A stretch of DNA of 64,000 nt from Agromyces agglutinans (GCF_009647605.1 NZ_WJIF01000003.1:452928-516927), one strand, 5' to 3'; shown: positions 17,757 to 25,888, counted from the first letter of the stretch. A program made the numbers and translations. The notes: a model not told the origin generated them from the letters alone.

Positions 17757-19165
17757 CAGTTGCCCGCGACCGCGTCTTCCCCGACGATGTCGGTGACCGC
17801 GTCGACGTAGGCCGACATCGCGTCGTCCACGCTCGAGCCGGAGACCACGTCGAGCGTCGCCTGCTGGAGCGCCGTCGACACCTGCGGGTACGCCGCGAGC
17901 GGCGGACGGTAGGCGGTGACGGGCAGCACCTCTTCGCTGACGAAGGTCAGCATCGGGTCCTCGGAGAGGATCGCGTCGTTGACGTCGGTGCGCGGCGTGA
18001 TCGAGATGGTCGTCGCGTTGCGCTCCTCGTAGGCCTCGGCCGAGTTCATGAACGCGAGCAGCTCCCAGGCGAGCTCGGGGTGCTCGCTGTTGGGGTTGAG
18101 CACGCGGCCGGTGCCGCCCGACATCGAGACGAAGTCCTGGCCCTCGATGCCCGAGCCGGGCTCCATGGCGGGGATCTTCGCGTAGCCGACGACGGTGTCG
18201 CGGTCGGCCATCGGCGCGGTGCCGACGCCCTCGGCGGGGTTGATGACGCTCCGCCAGAAGTAGTCGCCCTCGAGCAGGATGCCGATCTGGTTCTGCGCGA
18301 ACAGCTGGAACGAGGTGTCGCGGCCGGCGGCCTCCTGCTGGAGCACCGCGTCGCCCAGGCCCTCGTCGATGTAGATCGTCTTGTAGAGGTCGAGCGCGTC
18401 GCGCAGGCCGTCGGAGTCGCCGAGCCACTCGCCGTCCTCGTAGACCTGCTCGCCCGTGCCGACGATCAGGGGCAGGAGGCCCTGCATGGTCGTCGCCTCG
18501 CCCATCGCGGTGCCCGCGTTGAGCTGGATCGGCGTGACGCCCTCGACCTGCTTGAGGTCGCGAGCGGCGTCGAGCACGTCGTCCCAGCTCTCGGGCTGCC
18601 AGTCGGCCGGCAGGCCGGCCTGCTCGAACAGCGTCTTGTTGTAGTAGAGCACGCGCCCGTCGGCCCCCTGCGGCACGCCGTAGCGCTCGTCGTCGAACGA
18701 GACCGCGGCCTGCACCGCCTCGGGGATCTGCTCCCAGCCCTCCCAGTCGTCGACGGCGTCGCCGGCGACCTCGGAGAGCGGCTTGATGTAGCCGGCCTCG
18801 GCGAACTCGCCGACCCAGATGCCGTCCATGCCGATGATGTCGGCACCCTCGCCGGACTGCAGGTCGAGGGCGATCTTGGTCTTGTAGTTCTCGTCGTCGA
18901 CGCCCTGGGGCTCGAACTCGACGGTGACGTCGCGCCCTTCCTCCTCCATGGCCGCCTCGAACTGCGGGATCACCCAGTCGGCGATCCAGTCCGCCTCGGC
19001 GGCGTTCTTGCCGCCCGTGATGGCGTTCGCGGTGATGGTGAGGGTGACCGGACCGTCCTCGGTCTCCTCCGGCTGGGCCTCGCCGGAGCATCCGGCCAGG
19101 ACCAGGGCACTCGCGGTCGCGACGGCGAACGCCGCGACGATTCCGCGCCTGCTGTGGTGGATCAT
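17756..19165 (-). CDS. Extracellular solute-binding lipoprotein of the inositol-linked ABC importer
   Basis: The 469-residue family 1 binding protein has a lipoprotein signal (basic MIHHSRR, hydrophobic stretch, LAGC lipobox with Cys26), so it should be anchored outside the membrane. The mature part has the two-lobe pattern, with YYNKTLFEQAGLPADW typical of sugar and sugar-alcohol binders. GAGAGG-like sequence precedes the ATG. It follows the dehydrogenase gene by 56 bases. The ligand is unknown; context favours an inositol derivative. Confidence 0.88.
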   Translation of the reverse strand: MIHHSRRGIVAAFAVATASALVLAGCSGEAQPEETEDGPVTLTITANAITGGKNAAEADWIADWVIPQFEAAMEEEGRDVTVEFEPQGVDDENYKTKIALDLQSGEGADIIGMDGIWVGEFAEAGYIKPLSEVAGDAVDDWEGWEQIPEAVQAAVSFDDERYGVPQGADGRVLYYNKTLFEQAGLPADWQPESWDDVLDAARDLKQVEGVTPIQLNAGTAMGEATTMQGLLPLIVGTGEQVYEDGEWLGDSDGLRDALDLYKTIYIDEGLGDAVLQQEAAGRDTSFQLFAQNQIGILLEGDYFWRSVINPAEGVGTAPMADRDTVVGYAKIPAMEPGSGIEGQDFVSMSGGTGRVLNPNSEHPELAWELLAFMNSAEAYEERNATTISITPRTDVNDAILSEDPMLTFVSEEVLPVTAYRPPLAAYPQVSTALQQATLDVVSGSSVDDAMSAYVDAVTDIVGEDAVAGN

Positions 19166-19221
19166 CTTCGACCTCTCTCTCGGTGGGGGCCGTCCGCTCG
19201 TGCGGACGGGTGGTGCACGGC

Positions 19222-20370
19222 CTACGCGCGGTCGCCGCGGCCGGAGCCGAGGGAGCCCGCGAGGGCACGGATCATGCGCCGGCCGACGGCGATGTCGTCG
19301 GCGGAGGCATCCGCCGACGGGCCCGGCTCCGGCGCGCCGGCGACGAGCGAGGCGAACGCGCGCAGCTCGTTCTCGAACGCTTCCTCCTGCATCCAGCGGG
19401 ACTCGGCGCTCCGGCTGCCCAGTCGGGCGTCGCCGTCGACGACCGTCAGCACGGTGGGTGCGTTGAGCACGTACGGCACGGCGAAGCGCAGCGAGATGCT
19501 GCCCCGCTCGTGGTGGAAGGTCACGGTCTCGCGGTACTCGGGATACGCCGGGATGAAGTGCCAGTCGATCGACCACGGCACGTCGGGGTGGGCCGCCAGC
19601 CGCCCGCCGAGCGACACCGATCCCGGGAACCCACCCCACTGGTGGGCGCGGTCGACCTCGCCGATGCCGCCGACGAGGTGACGGAGCAGCCCGATGTCGT
19701 GCACGATCGAGCCGAGCACGACGTTCGTGTACAGCTTCGGCAGCGGGTGGCGCGCGTCGCCGATGACCGAGGCGACCGTGGCATCCGTCTGCGCGACCAG
19801 GCCCGCGATGACGTCCGCCGGGACGTCGTCGGGAGCGGGGGCCAGGTTCGCGAACGCGAGCTGCGCACCGTCGGCCGGGTGCAGCACCTCGACCGAGACG
19901 TGTCGCAGCTCGACGTCGGCGAGCAGGCGCAGCGCCTCGGCGGTCGCCGGGTCGTGCTCCTTCATGTAGCCCACGCGCAGCCAATCGGCGAGGTCGATGC
20001 CACGGTCGTCGGCGATCGCCCGGAGGTCGGCGACCTCGTCGAGCGAGAACGCGAGCGGCTTCTCGGCGAGCACGCGGATGCCGGCGCCGATGAGGCGGCC
20101 GGCGTCGGGCGCGTGCGAGCCCGACGTGGCGAGGATGGCGCCGTCGACCGCGAGGTCGCCGGCGTCGACGGCCGCGAGGAGTGCGTCGATCGAGGTGAAC
20201 GCGGCGACACCGGCGCCGGATGCCGCGGCGATGGCCTCGGCTCGGCGCGCCGACAGGTCGACGACCGCGGTGAGCTCGATGCGATCCGCGTTGCGGCGGA
20301 TGAGCGGCAGGTGCACGCTCTGGCTGATCGCACCGAGGCCGATGACGGCGAGGCGGACGCGATCGCTCAC
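19222..20370 (-). CDS. Gfo/Idh/MocA family dehydrogenase, possible inositol 2-dehydrogenase
   Basis: The 382-residue NAD(P)-dependent sugar dehydrogenase has an N-terminal Rossmann motif (VIGLGAISQSVH), the family signature AEKPLAF with its Lys, GYMKEHDP, and VHDIGLLRHL carrying the catalytic His/Asp region. GTG 20370 is chosen because it overlaps the upstream stop as GTGA; ATG 20379 would add three residues. Being next to an IolE-like gene, it may oxidise myo-inositol or a derivative to the 2-ketone. A divergent substrate is possible, since the sequence is not a close match to classic IolG. Confidence 0.8.
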   Translation of the reverse strand: MSDRVRLAVIGLGAISQSVHLPLIRRNADRIELTAVVDLSARRAEAIAAASGAGVAAFTSIDALLAAVDAGDLAVDGAILATSGSHAPDAGRLIGAGIRVLAEKPLAFSLDEVADLRAIADDRGIDLADWLRVGYMKEHDPATAEALRLLADVELRHVSVEVLHPADGAQLAFANLAPAPDDVPADVIAGLVAQTDATVASVIGDARHPLPKLYTNVVLGSIVHDIGLLRHLVGGIGEVDRAHQWGGFPGSVSLGGRLAAHPDVPWSIDWHFIPAYPEYRETVTFHHERGSISLRFAVPYVLNAPTVLTVVDGDARLGSRSAESRWMQEEAFENELRAFASLVAGAPEPGPSADASADDIAVGRRMIRALAGSLGSGRGDRA

Positions 20371-21275
20371 GCGAACCACCGCCGGAGCCGCTCGCGGTTG
20401 GCGACCTGGTCGCGGCGCGCGCGGTCGACGGCGTCGGCGTCCTGCAGGATCACGTCCTGCTCGACGACGAGCCAGCCCTCGTAGCCCGAGTCGACGATGG
20501 CGTCGACGATGCGGTCGACGTCGAGGTCGCCGTCGCCGAGCGCGACGAACACGCGCTGCTGCCAGACCTCGCGCATCGGGTCGGCGGTTCCGGCGGCACG
20601 CCGCAGGATCGAGCGATCGGCATCCTTGAGGTGGATGTGGTTGACCCGGTCGCGCCAGCGCAGGAAGTCGGGCAGCGGGTCGCCGCCGCCGATCAGCAGG
20701 TGCCCGGTGTCGAAGGTGAGGTCGACGTCGGTGTCGGCGAGCAGCCGCTCGATCTCACGCGGCGTCTCGACGTAGGTGCTCGCGTGGTGGTGGAAGGTCG
20801 GCTCGAGCCCCGCTTCGCGGGTGCGGTCGGCCGCCCGGCGCACGCGCGAAGCGAACCGGGTCCACGCGGCGTCGTCGAGTTCGAGCTCGGGCGCTCCGCC
20901 CGGCGTCGCCTTCCGCTCGGCGGAACCGGAGTCGGCGAGCGTGGGCTTCGGCGCCCGCTCGGGATCGGCGTCGGCCGCCGCGCGGAAGATCTCGAGCATG
21001 CGGTCGAGGTCGCCCATCGCCCGCTCGAAGTCGTCGTCGCTGCCGGCGAAGGGCAGGTCGACCCATCCGCCCGCGAGCGCGAGGCCGTGCCGGGCGAGGA
21101 AACCGGGAAGGGTGTCGCGATCGCCGAACAGGCCGGCGGGCCCGAGATCCACGCCGTCGTAACCGGCCTCGGCGACCCACGCGGCGAGTTGCCCTCCGTC
21201 GGGCAACGGCACGAGATCGGGGCGTGAAAGCTCGAAGACGCCATAGCTCACTGGCGCGTTCGCGGTGCGGATCAC
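20367..21275 (-). CDS. IolE-like inosose dehydratase (sugar phosphate isomerase/epimerase family)
   Basis: This 302-residue TIM-barrel protein of the AP-endonuclease 2 superfamily has the motif FHHHASTYVET, a Glu in VVEQDV and HIHLKD, which match metal-dependent inosose dehydratase. It would make the substrate of IolD from 2-keto-inositol. GTG start 21275 is preceded by GAGAGGA. It leads the long leftward operon and has a TGTYAG site in its upstream region. The IolI-type isomerase is the main alternative; a longer central insert (about 105-130) is unlike typical IolE. Confidence 0.82.
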   Translation of the reverse strand: MIRTANAPVSYGVFELSRPDLVPLPDGGQLAAWVAEAGYDGVDLGPAGLFGDRDTLPGFLARHGLALAGGWVDLPFAGSDDDFERAMGDLDRMLEIFRAAADADPERAPKPTLADSGSAERKATPGGAPELELDDAAWTRFASRVRRAADRTREAGLEPTFHHHASTYVETPREIERLLADTDVDLTFDTGHLLIGGGDPLPDFLRWRDRVNHIHLKDADRSILRRAAGTADPMREVWQQRVFVALGDGDLDVDRIVDAIVDSGYEGWLVVEQDVILQDADAVDRARRDQVANRERLRRWFA

Positions 21276-21327
21276 AGGGGTCCTCTCGACGGTCCAGGCG
21301 CAGCTCCGCGCCTGCGCCGACCACGTT

Positions 21328-21341
21328 ACTAGGTTCTGACA
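21328..21341 (-). promoter_or_regulatory. Putative GntR operator of the leftward inositol/transport operon
   Basis: Read on the minus strand the site is TGTCAGAACCTAGT, sharing TGT, AG, C and T positions with the sites before iolC and gntR. It is in an AT-rich stretch (TTGTAAATATG just upstream) likely to be the promoter, 53 bases before the GTG start. Confidence 0.5.
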
Positions 21342-21457
21342 TATTTACAACTGCACGTCAGGACTTCGCCGAACGTTCACGCGCGCGTTCGGAGGCGCGG
21401 TCGACCGCACCCGCGAGTCGATCGACGGGGTGGGCGGAACGGGCGACGCGGCGCGCG

Positions 21458-22114
21458 TCAGCCCACGAACCCCGCGAACGGATCCTCGAGCTCGGCCCGC
21501 CGCTCGTCGGCACGCCGAACCGCGAGATCGAGGTCCTCGGCGAGTTCGCGCATGCGCTGGTCGCGCGCGAGCTCGTACTCGGCGTCGACCTCGATGTCGG
21601 GCCATTCGCGGTCGAGGCGCTGCTCGATCACCTCGGCGACCTCGCCCCAGGCGGCGTCGCGGGCGCGGTTCGCGAAGGTGGCGAGGTACTCGGGGTCCTC
21701 GCGCAGTTCCCAGAGCCGCTTCGCGATCTCGGCGTAGACCTTCTCGCGGCGGCGGAGGTTGAGCACGTCGGCGCGGTGGTAATCGTGCTGGTGCTGCGAC
21801 CGCCCGTCGCGGTTGCGGGCGCTCTCGCGCTCCTCGTGCGAGAGCTCGGCGCTCTCGTCGGCCTCCTGCACGAGTTCGTACAGCACCTCGCGCGCCGCTG
21901 CCGCCGCGCGCTGGTCATCGTAGGGCTCTTCACCGCGCAGGGCCTGCACGATGAAGCGGTTCTTGAGCGCGAGCCGACCGGCGCCCTCGGCCATCATGAG
22001 GCCGTCGTCGACCATCTCCTCGAACGAGGCCTGCGGCGCCTCGGGTAGCGCCGAGCGGTCGAACGGCTTGAACCGGGTGCGCCGGCGGGCGCGCAGCCGC
22101 TCGATCCAGCCCAT
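21458..22114 (-). CDS. Conserved hypothetical charged helical protein
   Basis: The 218-residue soluble protein is rich in Glu, Asp and Arg and predicted mostly helical, with no membrane segment or signal peptide. The start at 22114 (MGWIERLRARRRTRF) is preceded by GGAGGTGGG; a GTG at 22135 in frame is less likely. I recognise no catalytic motif; the centre has a His/Asp cluster (RSQHQHDYHRADV) that could bind metal. Gene-like codon use and a strong ribosome site make it a real gene; function unknown. Confidence 0.7.
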   Translation of the reverse strand: MGWIERLRARRRTRFKPFDRSALPEAPQASFEEMVDDGLMMAEGAGRLALKNRFIVQALRGEEPYDDQRAAAAAREVLYELVQEADESAELSHEERESARNRDGRSQHQHDYHRADVLNLRRREKVYAEIAKRLWELREDPEYLATFANRARDAAWGEVAEVIEQRLDREWPDIEVDAEYELARDQRMRELAEDLDLAVRRADERRAELEDPFAGFVG

Positions 22115-22212
22115 CGACCCACCTCCCTGTCGCACGCCCGATACGCCGACCGGGCGATGATCGCGATTCCGAGCCTACCGAGGGCCGGCGACGAACGCTG
22201 GGCGACGAACGC

Positions 22213-22431
22213 TCAGGGGCAGTGCAGCTGCGTGCGCGGCGCCCCGCGGTCGATCACGTGCTCCGACATCGGCTCACCGCAGAGCGGGCACCCCGGAGCG
22301 GCGGGCGCCTGTGCCGGCTCGTCGTAGGGCCCGAGCGGCGGCGGACCGAGCCACGGCAGCAGCCTCGCGTTCAGCCGGTCGATGAAGCCCGCGTAGCCGC
22401 GGCGGCCGGGTTGCGGATCGGGGGAGGTCAT
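22213..22431 (-). CDS. Small CxxC protein divergent from ohrR-type gene
   Basis: The 72-residue protein has a C-terminal half with CPLCGEPMSEHVIDRG and a terminal LHCP, giving a CxxC plus His/Cys set able to bind zinc or form disulfides. The N-terminal half contains a GYAGFIDRLNARLLPWLGPP segment. No family name is recognised. It diverges from the MarR/OhrR gene across 44 bases holding a palindromic operator, so it may be thiol- or peroxide-regulated. No Shine-Dalgarno sequence is visible; translation may be leaderless. Confidence 0.65.
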   Translation of the reverse strand: MTSPDPQPGRRGYAGFIDRLNARLLPWLGPPPLGPYDEPAQAPAAPGCPLCGEPMSEHVIDRGAPRTQLHCP

Positions 22432-22435
22432 ATCA

Positions 22436-22447
22436 TTAGTGTACTAA
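22436..22447. promoter_or_regulatory. Palindromic operator between the CxxC gene and the OhrR-type gene
   Basis: TTAGT-GT-ACTAA is a perfect inverted repeat in a 44-base divergent intergenic region, the usual place and style for a MarR-family site. It overlaps the probable promoters of both genes. Confidence 0.6.
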
Positions 22448-22475
22448 CTATTCGCGTCCACGGCATACTGGAGGC

Positions 22476-22937
22476 ATGAACGAGCAACCGGCCGCCGAGG
22501 CATCCGTCGACGTGCTCGCCCTCGAGAACCAGGTCTGCTTCGCCCTCGCCGTCGCCGCGCGCGGCGTCATCGGCGTCTACCGGCCGATCCTCGAGCCGCT
22601 GGGCCTCACCCACCCGCAGTACCTCGTCATGCTGGCGCTCTGGGAGCGCAGCCCCCGCACCGTGCGCGACCTGGGCGACGCGCTGCAACTCGACCCCGCG
22701 ACCCTCTCGCCGCTGCTGAAGCGACTCGAGGCGCAGGGCTACCTCACGCGCGCACGCAGCCCGCGCGACGAACGCGCGCTCGACGTGACACTGACCGACG
22801 CGGGGCGCGCGCTGCGCGAGCAGGCGCTCGCGATCCCGCCGCAGGTCGTCGACCGGCTGGGCATGAGCCTCGACGAACTCGGGTCCCTGCGCGACCGCCT
22901 CACCGACGTGATCGCCGCGGTCGGCGCGCGCGGCTGA
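22476..22937 (+). CDS. MarR family regulator, OhrR type
   Basis: The 153-residue winged-helix repressor has LENQVCFALAVAAR, containing the conserved peroxide-sensing Cys21, and TVRDLGDALQLDPATLSPLLKRLE as the recognition region, both as in organic-hydroperoxide sensor OhrR. The usual target gene ohr is not adjacent; the divergent CxxC gene is the only obvious neighbour target. The start has GGAGG six bases upstream. The assignment to OhrR rests on the Cys and flanking residues. Confidence 0.88.
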   Translation: MNEQPAAEASVDVLALENQVCFALAVAARGVIGVYRPILEPLGLTHPQYLVMLALWERSPRTVRDLGDALQLDPATLSPLLKRLEAQGYLTRARSPRDERALDVTLTDAGRALREQALAIPPQVVDRLGMSLDELGSLRDRLTDVIAAVGARG

Positions 22938-22970
22938 GCTCCTAGCGCAGCGCCCTCCGGCGCGGCATCC

Positions 22971-23030
22971 TGAAGGAGATCCGAGGCGACACGCCGCGCG
23001 CGACCGGCGCGTCGCACGATTTCTCCTTCA
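22971..23030. repeat. Long imperfect palindrome (structured intergenic element)
   Basis: The outer arms TGAAGGAGA (22971-22979) and TCTCCTTCA (23022-23030) pair perfectly. Inner arms at 22987-22996 and 23005-23014 pair at nine of ten positions, around an 8-base loop, with a symmetrical 7x7 internal bulge between. It lies between converging genes and may act as a two-way terminator, but the two-tier design is more elaborate than a plain terminator. Confidence 0.6.
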
Positions 23031-23067
23031 CCCTGCGCGATGCGCGCACCCGCACCAGCCGGAGCGC

Positions 23068-23985
23068 TCACCCCTCGGGGTCGAAGCCCGCGACCGTCCC
23101 GTCGGGCGACGGGAACTTCGCGACGAGGCTCGCGTCCTTGCCGCCGTGCCCCTCGGCGATGAGCTGACGGAACTGTTCGAGCGCGATGCCCGACACCGGC
23201 ATCCGAAGACCGGATGCCTCGGCCGCGGCGAGCGCGAACGAGAGGTCCTTCTCGGCGAGCGCGGTCGCGAAGGTCGCGTCGTAGTTGCGGTTCGCGGGAC
23301 TCGTCGGCACGACGCCCGGTGCCGGATACCAGGTGCGCAGCGGCCACGAGTCGCCCGACGACACCGACGCGACCTCGAAGAAGCGCTGCGGGTCGAGCCC
23401 CAGGGATGCCGCGAGCTGCGCTCCCTCGGCCACGCCGAGCAGCGACGCGAACAGCATGACGTTGTTCGCGAGCTTGGCGGCGATGCCGAGCGCGGGGCCG
23501 CCGAGGTCGAAGACGTGCCCGGCCATCGGTTCGACGAGCGGCGTGGCGGCCGCGACGGCGTCGGCCGTGCCGCCGAGCATGAAGGTGAGCGAGCCCGCGA
23601 TCGCGCCCGGGATGCCGCCCGAGATCGGGGCGTCGACGAACCGGAACCCGCGCGCCGCCGACTCGGCGTGGCACCACCGCGACGTCTCGACATCGACGGT
23701 CGACGTGTCGAGCAGCAGCGCTCCGGGCGACGCGGTCGACCAGATCCCCGCGGTCGCATCGTAGACCTGCCGCACGTGCTCGTTGCGCGGCAGCGACGTG
23801 AACACCGCCTCGGCGCCGTCGACCGCCTCGGCGATCGACTCGGCCGCGCGCACGCCCTGTGCGGATGCCGCGGCGAGCGCGTCGCGGTCGAGGTCGAAGC
23901 CGCGCACGTCGTGCCCCGCCGCGACGAGGTGCGCCGACATGGGTGCGCCCATGTGTCCGAGTCCGATCCACGCGATGGCGGCCAT
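23068..23985 (-). CDS. NAD(P)-dependent oxidoreductase, 3-hydroxyisobutyrate dehydrogenase family
   Basis: The 305-residue beta-hydroxyacid dehydrogenase has the Rossmann signature IGLGHMGAPMSAHL at the N-terminus, substrate motif DAPISGG, and a C-terminal helical domain with the catalytic Lys in GIAAKLANNVML. Substrates in the family include 3-hydroxyisobutyrate and tartronate semialdehyde. It could reduce malonate semialdehyde from the inositol pathway, but nothing in the sequence proves this. The gene stands alone between two palindromic intergenic elements. Confidence 0.85.
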   Translation of the reverse strand: MAAIAWIGLGHMGAPMSAHLVAAGHDVRGFDLDRDALAAASAQGVRAAESIAEAVDGAEAVFTSLPRNEHVRQVYDATAGIWSTASPGALLLDTSTVDVETSRWCHAESAARGFRFVDAPISGGIPGAIAGSLTFMLGGTADAVAAATPLVEPMAGHVFDLGGPALGIAAKLANNVMLFASLLGVAEGAQLAASLGLDPQRFFEVASVSSGDSWPLRTWYPAPGVVPTSPANRNYDATFATALAEKDLSFALAAAEASGLRMPVSGIALEQFRQLIAEGHGGKDASLVAKFPSPDGTVAGFDPEG

Positions 23986-24060
23986 GGCCCCTCCTCGACT
24001 CCGGCGTCGTGTGCACTCACGCTACGACGGCGGCGCGATCGGCGCCACCGCCGCCCCGCG

Positions 24061-24164
24061 TCCCATCGCCGCCCCTCCCCTCCCGCTCCCGCTGACCGCC
24101 CCCGGCCTCCCGCCCGCCGTTCATGCCTGCCCCTCCGCCGTTCCCCTCCCGCCTTCCGTCCGCC
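24061..24164. other. Polypyrimidine (C/T-rich) intergenic tract
   Basis: Upstream of the 23985 start, the plus strand carries about 100 bases composed mostly of C and T with repeated CCCCTCCC and CCGCC. The minus strand therefore has many GGG/GGGG runs that could form G-quadruplex or triplex structure. No gene is seen in it. Confidence 0.6.
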
Positions 24165-24165
24165 A

Positions 24166-24236
24166 TTCAGGAACATTTCTGCGGCACGCCGGTGCGCAGC
24201 GCGGGACCGCCGCCGTGGCGCCGAGAAGTTCCTGAA
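24166..24236. repeat. Second imperfect intergenic palindrome
   Basis: The outer arms TTCAGGAAC (24166-24174) and GTTCCTGAA (24228-24236) are perfect inverted repeats. TTCT and AGAA continue the stem past a two-base bulge, and short GC pairs follow. It sits just downstream of the FAD monooxygenase stop, so it may terminate that transcript. Confidence 0.6.
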
Positions 24237-24250
24237 CCGCCGAGGGCGCG

Positions 24251-25888
24251 TCAGCCGGCGAGCTGCTCGACGAATGCGAGCGGCACGCCGCGGCGCGCCG
24301 GGTCGGCGGATGCCGCGGCCGCGACGAACCCGTCGCGGCGCACCAGGTACACGCGATCGGCGCGCAGCGGGCCCTGCACGTCGGGCGGGAACGAGTGGTG
24401 CTCGAGGCCGAGATCGCGGGCGATCCGTTCGACGAGCGCCGCGGATGCCCCGTACCCGTGCACCTGCCACGTCAGGGCCCGCAGGGCGACGTGGTTGTCG
24501 CCGGCCCACGGCAGCCGGAGCCCGACGGCCGGGTCGGCGGCGGCACCGCGAGCGCGCCAGCGGCCGCCTGCGCGCCGATCGCCGCGAGCGCGCCGTGCGT
24601 CGTGCGCGGCCGGGTCGGCGGCGGCCGGCGACATCCGATAGCGGATGCGCGTCTGCGAGACGTACCCGAACAGGCGCTGGGGCCCGACCAGCCGCGGGAG
24701 GAAGCGGATGGCGAACGGGCCGACGACCGGCACCACGCGCCCGCGCACGAACCGTGCCCGCGGCGTCTCCGAGGTGATCGCCGCGAACAGGCGGTCGGTC
24801 GTCTCGACGAGCGTGCGGGCGACCGGGCGGCGCTCGGCCTCGTACCGGTCGAGGCGCGCGTCGGGCATCCCTCCGAGGATGACGTCGGCGAACGCGCACG
24901 CGAGGCCGTGCGCCTCTTGCAGGCCGGTGTTCATGCCCTGTCCGCCGACGGGCGAGTGGATGTGCGCGGCGTCGCCGGCAAGGAAGCACGGTCCGACGCG
25001 GAACCGCTCGGCGAGCCGGTGGTGCAGCCGGTACGTCGCGAACCAGGTGCGTTCGCGGTACTCGACGCCGAACGTGTCGCGGAGCCGGTCGCGCGCGAGC
25101 TCCTCGGGCAGCGAGCCGTCGGGCGCGAGGTCGCGGTCGCGCACGACGCCGAGCAGCCGCTCGCGGCCGCCCGGCCCCATCGGGAAGCCGAGCAGCACGT
25201 CGTCTTCGGAGACCCGGACGTTGATCGCGTCGTCGACGAGCCCGGTCGTGTCGACCGCGTCGGCGACGAAGAAGGTGTGGGCGTTCGTGACGCCGCCGAA
25301 CGGCACCCCGAGGGCGGAGCGCACGGCCGAGTGCGCTCCGTCGGCGCCGACGCAGTACCGGGCGCGCACGACCATGTCGCCGTCGGGCCCGGCGAGCGTC
25401 GCCAGCACGCCCGTCGCCGCCGCGGCGTCGGCGGCATCCGGTTCGCCCGTGCGACCGCCCTCGTGCCCGAGTCGCAGCTCGGTCAGGCGGTGCCGCCAGA
25501 ACGGCGCGCGCTCGGCGGCGGCGAGCGCGTCGGCGAGGATGCGCTCGTTGCGGCTCTGCTCGAGCACGAAGACGCCGTTGAAGACGCTCACGTCGGCGCC
25601 CGCACGGCGCAGGTCGAACCGGCCGAACGGGCGGTCGCGGAAGCCCGGCACCAGCGCGTCGGCCCGGCTGCCCTGCACGAGCACCGGGTCGAGGAGACCG
25701 AGTTGGTCGAAGATCTCGAGCGACCGCGCCTGCACGACGAGCGCTCGCGACTCGCGCGTCGGGCCGTCCTTGCCGTCGACCACGACCGCACGCACGCCGA
25801 GGCGAGCGAGCGTCACCGCGAGCATCAGGCCCGTCGGGCCGGCGCCCACGACGAGCACGTCGGTGTCGATCTCCCCGCCTGCGACCAC
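24251..25888 (-). CDS. FAD-dependent aromatic monooxygenase (PheA/TfdB/MhpA-like)
   Basis: The 545-residue class A flavin hydroxylase has an N-terminal dinucleotide motif VVGAGPTGLMLAVTLARLG (about 13-31), the DG motif YCVGADGAHSAVR near residue 185, and the GD motif FLAGDAAHIHSPVGGQGMN near residue 305. The C-terminal thioredoxin-like domain of the phenol-hydroxylase group follows. Start GTG 25888 is used, since no ATG exists upstream in frame. The substrate is probably an aromatic or polyketide-like compound; no ring-cleavage genes are nearby to narrow it. Confidence 0.86.
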   Translation of the reverse strand: MVAGGEIDTDVLVVGAGPTGLMLAVTLARLGVRAVVVDGKDGPTRESRALVVQARSLEIFDQLGLLDPVLVQGSRADALVPGFRDRPFGRFDLRRAGADVSVFNGVFVLEQSRNERILADALAAAERAPFWRHRLTELRLGHEGGRTGEPDAADAAAATGVLATLAGPDGDMVVRARYCVGADGAHSAVRSALGVPFGGVTNAHTFFVADAVDTTGLVDDAINVRVSEDDVLLGFPMGPGGRERLLGVVRDRDLAPDGSLPEELARDRLRDTFGVEYRERTWFATYRLHHRLAERFRVGPCFLAGDAAHIHSPVGGQGMNTGLQEAHGLACAFADVILGGMPDARLDRYEAERRPVARTLVETTDRLFAAITSETPRARFVRGRVVPVVGPFAIRFLPRLVGPQRLFGYVSQTRIRYRMSPAAADPAAHDARRARGDRRAGGRWRARGAAADPAVGLRLPWAGDNHVALRALTWQVHGYGASAALVERIARDLGLEHHSFPPDVQGPLRADRVYLVRRDGFVAAAASADPARRGVPLAFVEQLAG

